Origin: Corallochytrium limacisporum
Taxonomy: Eukaryota > Opisthokonta
Direction of reading: 5' to 3'
NCBI GenBank assembly: GCA_002811645.1
Contig: PDIP01000020.1
Span: forward strand, 18,663-82,662
DNA: 64,000 nucleotides
Positions 62,226-64,000 of this stretch are shown here, piece after piece. The translations under genes were made by a program, and so were the position numbers. The stretch's first letter is position 1; every line of letters starts with the position of its first letter. The notes below the pieces were generated by a model that saw only the letters and a program-made list of their open reading frames with translations, was not told the origin of the DNA and searched no databases.

Positions 62226-63244
62226 CAAGCCTGCACGGAGTTTGGCATCTCCCGTGTTGCAATTGCTGCCATTGATTGCGGCTGGTCCGCCATCGTTGGC
62301 AACTTGTTGAACGAGAATCTGTTCCTGCAAAAGGATGGTGTGTACAGACTGCTAGATGTCCTTGCTGACTGCCCCACGGCTTTGTATAACCAAATCCTTG
62401 GCTTTCTTATTGACCTCTGCGATTGCAACGAGAAGGTCCGAACCCACACGCGAACGTGGAGGCACACGCCAAGCGAGCGTTACGGTACGCGCCAGTACGG
62501 CATTGGTGCAGTCCTCGCCGCCTCTGGAGCGAGGAACAGAAACGCCTTGGTGTCATGAGCAATGCAGATGGCACCCTGGTCAACATCAAGGAGCCTCCGA
62601 AGCCTCTAGGCGGCTTACATTCCCGGGTATCCACGAGTGCCTTGAGCAGTAATCGTGTAGAAGGCGACAACTTAATCCTTGAGCTACAGTATGATGTCCG
62701 TGCCAAGGTTTACGCTCTGTACCAGATTCTGGACTGCGGAACCCTGACTGAGAGCATGACTGTGTCCGAGAAGATGGTCTGTGTGGGGATTGACTTGTTC
62801 CTTGACTTTAAGGTGGGTGAGATCTGGAGTGATATCTCTGAGGAGCTGCGCCGTGAAGGTCTGCGCCCAACCACACCTGATCAGGAATGTCTTGACACTA
62901 TCTTTGGGAGCTGTCACCAGAAGGCCCAGAATCTCCTGGAGAGACAGAAGCTCCTGCTTGAGGGCAAGGCCGATGAGGACCACTAGCGTGAAGAGCAGAC
63001 CTTTGACGTGCTACACGAGTCCCAGCTCATGTCGTCACTGAAGGACAAGAGGATGACTGACTTCCTGGGACGTACTTCCAACATTCACCAACTGCGTGCT
63101 GTAAAGAATCATCAGCAGGCCGCCCTGGAGGCTACCAGACAGCGAGTTCTGCCAGATGACCCTGCTGTAGTGGTCCGGGAATATCAAATCCTACCGGACG
63201 TACGCCCCCCCCCCCGTACCTGCCTCTCGCCACATCCACATTGA
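62226..63244 (+). pseudogene. CFAP69: CFAP69 3' fragment, disrupted
   Basis: In order on the plus strand: AIDCGWSAIVGNLLNENLFL, QKDGVYRLLDVLADCPTALY, NQILGFLIDLCDCNEKV; then LWSEEQKRLGVMSNADGT, LFLDFKVGEIWSDISEELRR, EGLRPTTPDQECLD; then MTDFLGRTSNIHQLRA. All follow the C-terminal third of CFAP69, a ciliary and flagellar axonemal protein of the central-pair/C1b complex. The gene is broken. One base is lost at about 62518 so the frame shifts before LWSEEQ, and an in-frame TAG at 62984-62986 interrupts the LLEGKADEDH / REEQTFDVL junction. A further shift in the C run at 63205-63215 is possible. The 5' two thirds of the gene are missing and replaced by the inverted CCDC57-like copy. Confidence 0.82.
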
Positions 63245-64000
63245 CCAGACATCTCGCAGGTGAACATGAACGCACTGTAGGTCTGGACTGGATACTGCCA
63301 ATAAACCACAAGTCAAGCCTAAGAATAAGGAACACACGAGAATCCTCACCTTCGAGCTCGCACGAAGCTCCGGATGAAGTTATCGAAACACAGGAAACCG
63401 AGATCTTCATCACCGGTCTCTCCTCGTACTCAAACATGTCAGTATCGCTGGGTGCTATGAAACAAGATGTTACCAATGAGCCACTTCGCCTGAGTGCGAG
63501 CGCTCGTCAACGTTGAACAGTCCGTTGCATAGAGCACAATGCTGCGTGGTTTTGCATGCAAAGCGCGTGTGCCCGGTTGCTTGGCCTCCCTCCCCTTCCC
63601 GGCCCCTCCCGGGGGGGGGGGGGAGAAGGGAGGTGCGCAGAAACAGCGATTTCGTGAGGTGGTCGATTAGCACCCGACCACTGCGACCGACCTTTGGGGC
63701 CCTCCCGTGACTCTTGACCTCTCCAGCCCAAGCAATCGTGGATCAGAAGGGACCAGTCGAGCTGCCAGTGCGCCGGGGTGTTTGGGGGGTTTTTGAGTTT
63801 TTTGAAGTTTTTAGAAAACTTCTCCCGAACGGGTTATCCAGGCCCCAATAATGCGTCATAATGGGAATCGGGCACCGGGTCCGAGCTGTGTGATCTCATC
63901 AACTAGCCATACATGCAAAGTATCGCGCCGCGCAACACCCCTCGAAAATACCAAGCCACATGAGCGGGTGGTGGACGGTGGCTTTGGGGGAGGGAGTGGG
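63245..64000. other. Intergenic end of the window
   Basis: No gene is supported. A G run lies near 63610-63622. A 91-codon frame at 63241-63516 has no recognisable motif. Confidence 0.5.

Noticed and set aside
62984-62986. TAG as a reassigned sense codon in the CFAP69 fragment
   Set aside because: ALDH (ends 19365) and the Sec23-like gene (ends 39707) terminate normally with TAG, and the CFAP69 fragment also has a frameshift, so it is a pseudogene.

Overview
This is nuclear DNA from a compact, intron-poor eukaryote, most likely a flagellate-derived opisthokont (an early-branching fungus such as a chytrid or blastoclad, or a unicellular holozoan). The protein set supports this: retromer Vps26, TAPT1, polo kinase with two polo boxes, calcineurin B, a SepH/Cdc7-type septation kinase, CLN2-type tripeptidyl peptidase, PinX1, Tma16, Spp2, a CCDC57-like centriolar protein and remnants of the ciliary protein CFAP69. 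Nearly all genes read through in one exon. One gene (34867-35541) has a clear 84-base intron with a GTAAGT donor, a GACTAAC branch site and a CAG acceptor. TAA, TAG and TGA all end genes, so the code looks standard. Corallochytrium-like protists would fit the low intron density, but the sequence alone does not settle this.

Layout. 1-464: 5' end of a mitochondrial branched-chain keto-acid dehydrogenase E1-alpha gene leaving the window. 2.3-3.5 kb: a short MFAP1/Spp381-like splicing factor and a small secreted membrane protein. 3.5-10.8 kb: long stretch with no supportable gene. 10.8-15 kb: a 58-residue protein, a possible Nsl1 kinetochore subunit, a small protein with a missing first exon, and TAPT1. 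17.8-29.1 kb: ALDH3-type aldehyde dehydrogenase, PinX1, polo kinase, Vps26 and an AVT/SLC36-type amino-acid transporter. 33.3-35.5 kb: calcineurin B and a two-exon DsbA-fold protein. 37.4-45 kb: a Sec23-like protein, a large P/Q-rich prion-like protein and a Stf2-like hydrophilin. 47.5-49.2 kb: tripeptidyl peptidase. 50.9-54.9 kb: a broken gene and an intact CCDC57-like coiled-coil protein. 55.7-61.8 kb: SepH/Cdc7 kinase, Tma16 and an Spp2/GPKOW G-patch protein. 62.0-63.2 kb: an inverted 149-base copy of part of the CCDC57-like gene abutting a CFAP69 3' fragment with a frameshift and an in-frame stop.

The genes are mostly unrelated housekeeping functions. A loose theme of cell division and centriole or cilium recurs (polo kinase, Nsl1-like, SepH/Cdc7, CCDC57-like, TAPT1, CFAP69 remnant). 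Intergenic DNA is rich in G/C homopolymers, C(n)G(n) palindromes and purine/pyrimidine microsatellites. Both assembly gaps (1631-1849, 36216-36496) sit directly beside such tracts. I found no convincing tRNA, rRNA, transposon or CRISPR. The best candidates for something unusual are the rearranged CCDC57/CFAP69 locus, the repeated acidic WDDDF-like motifs in the SepH/Cdc7 kinase, and the hidden first exon that completes the DsbA-like protein.
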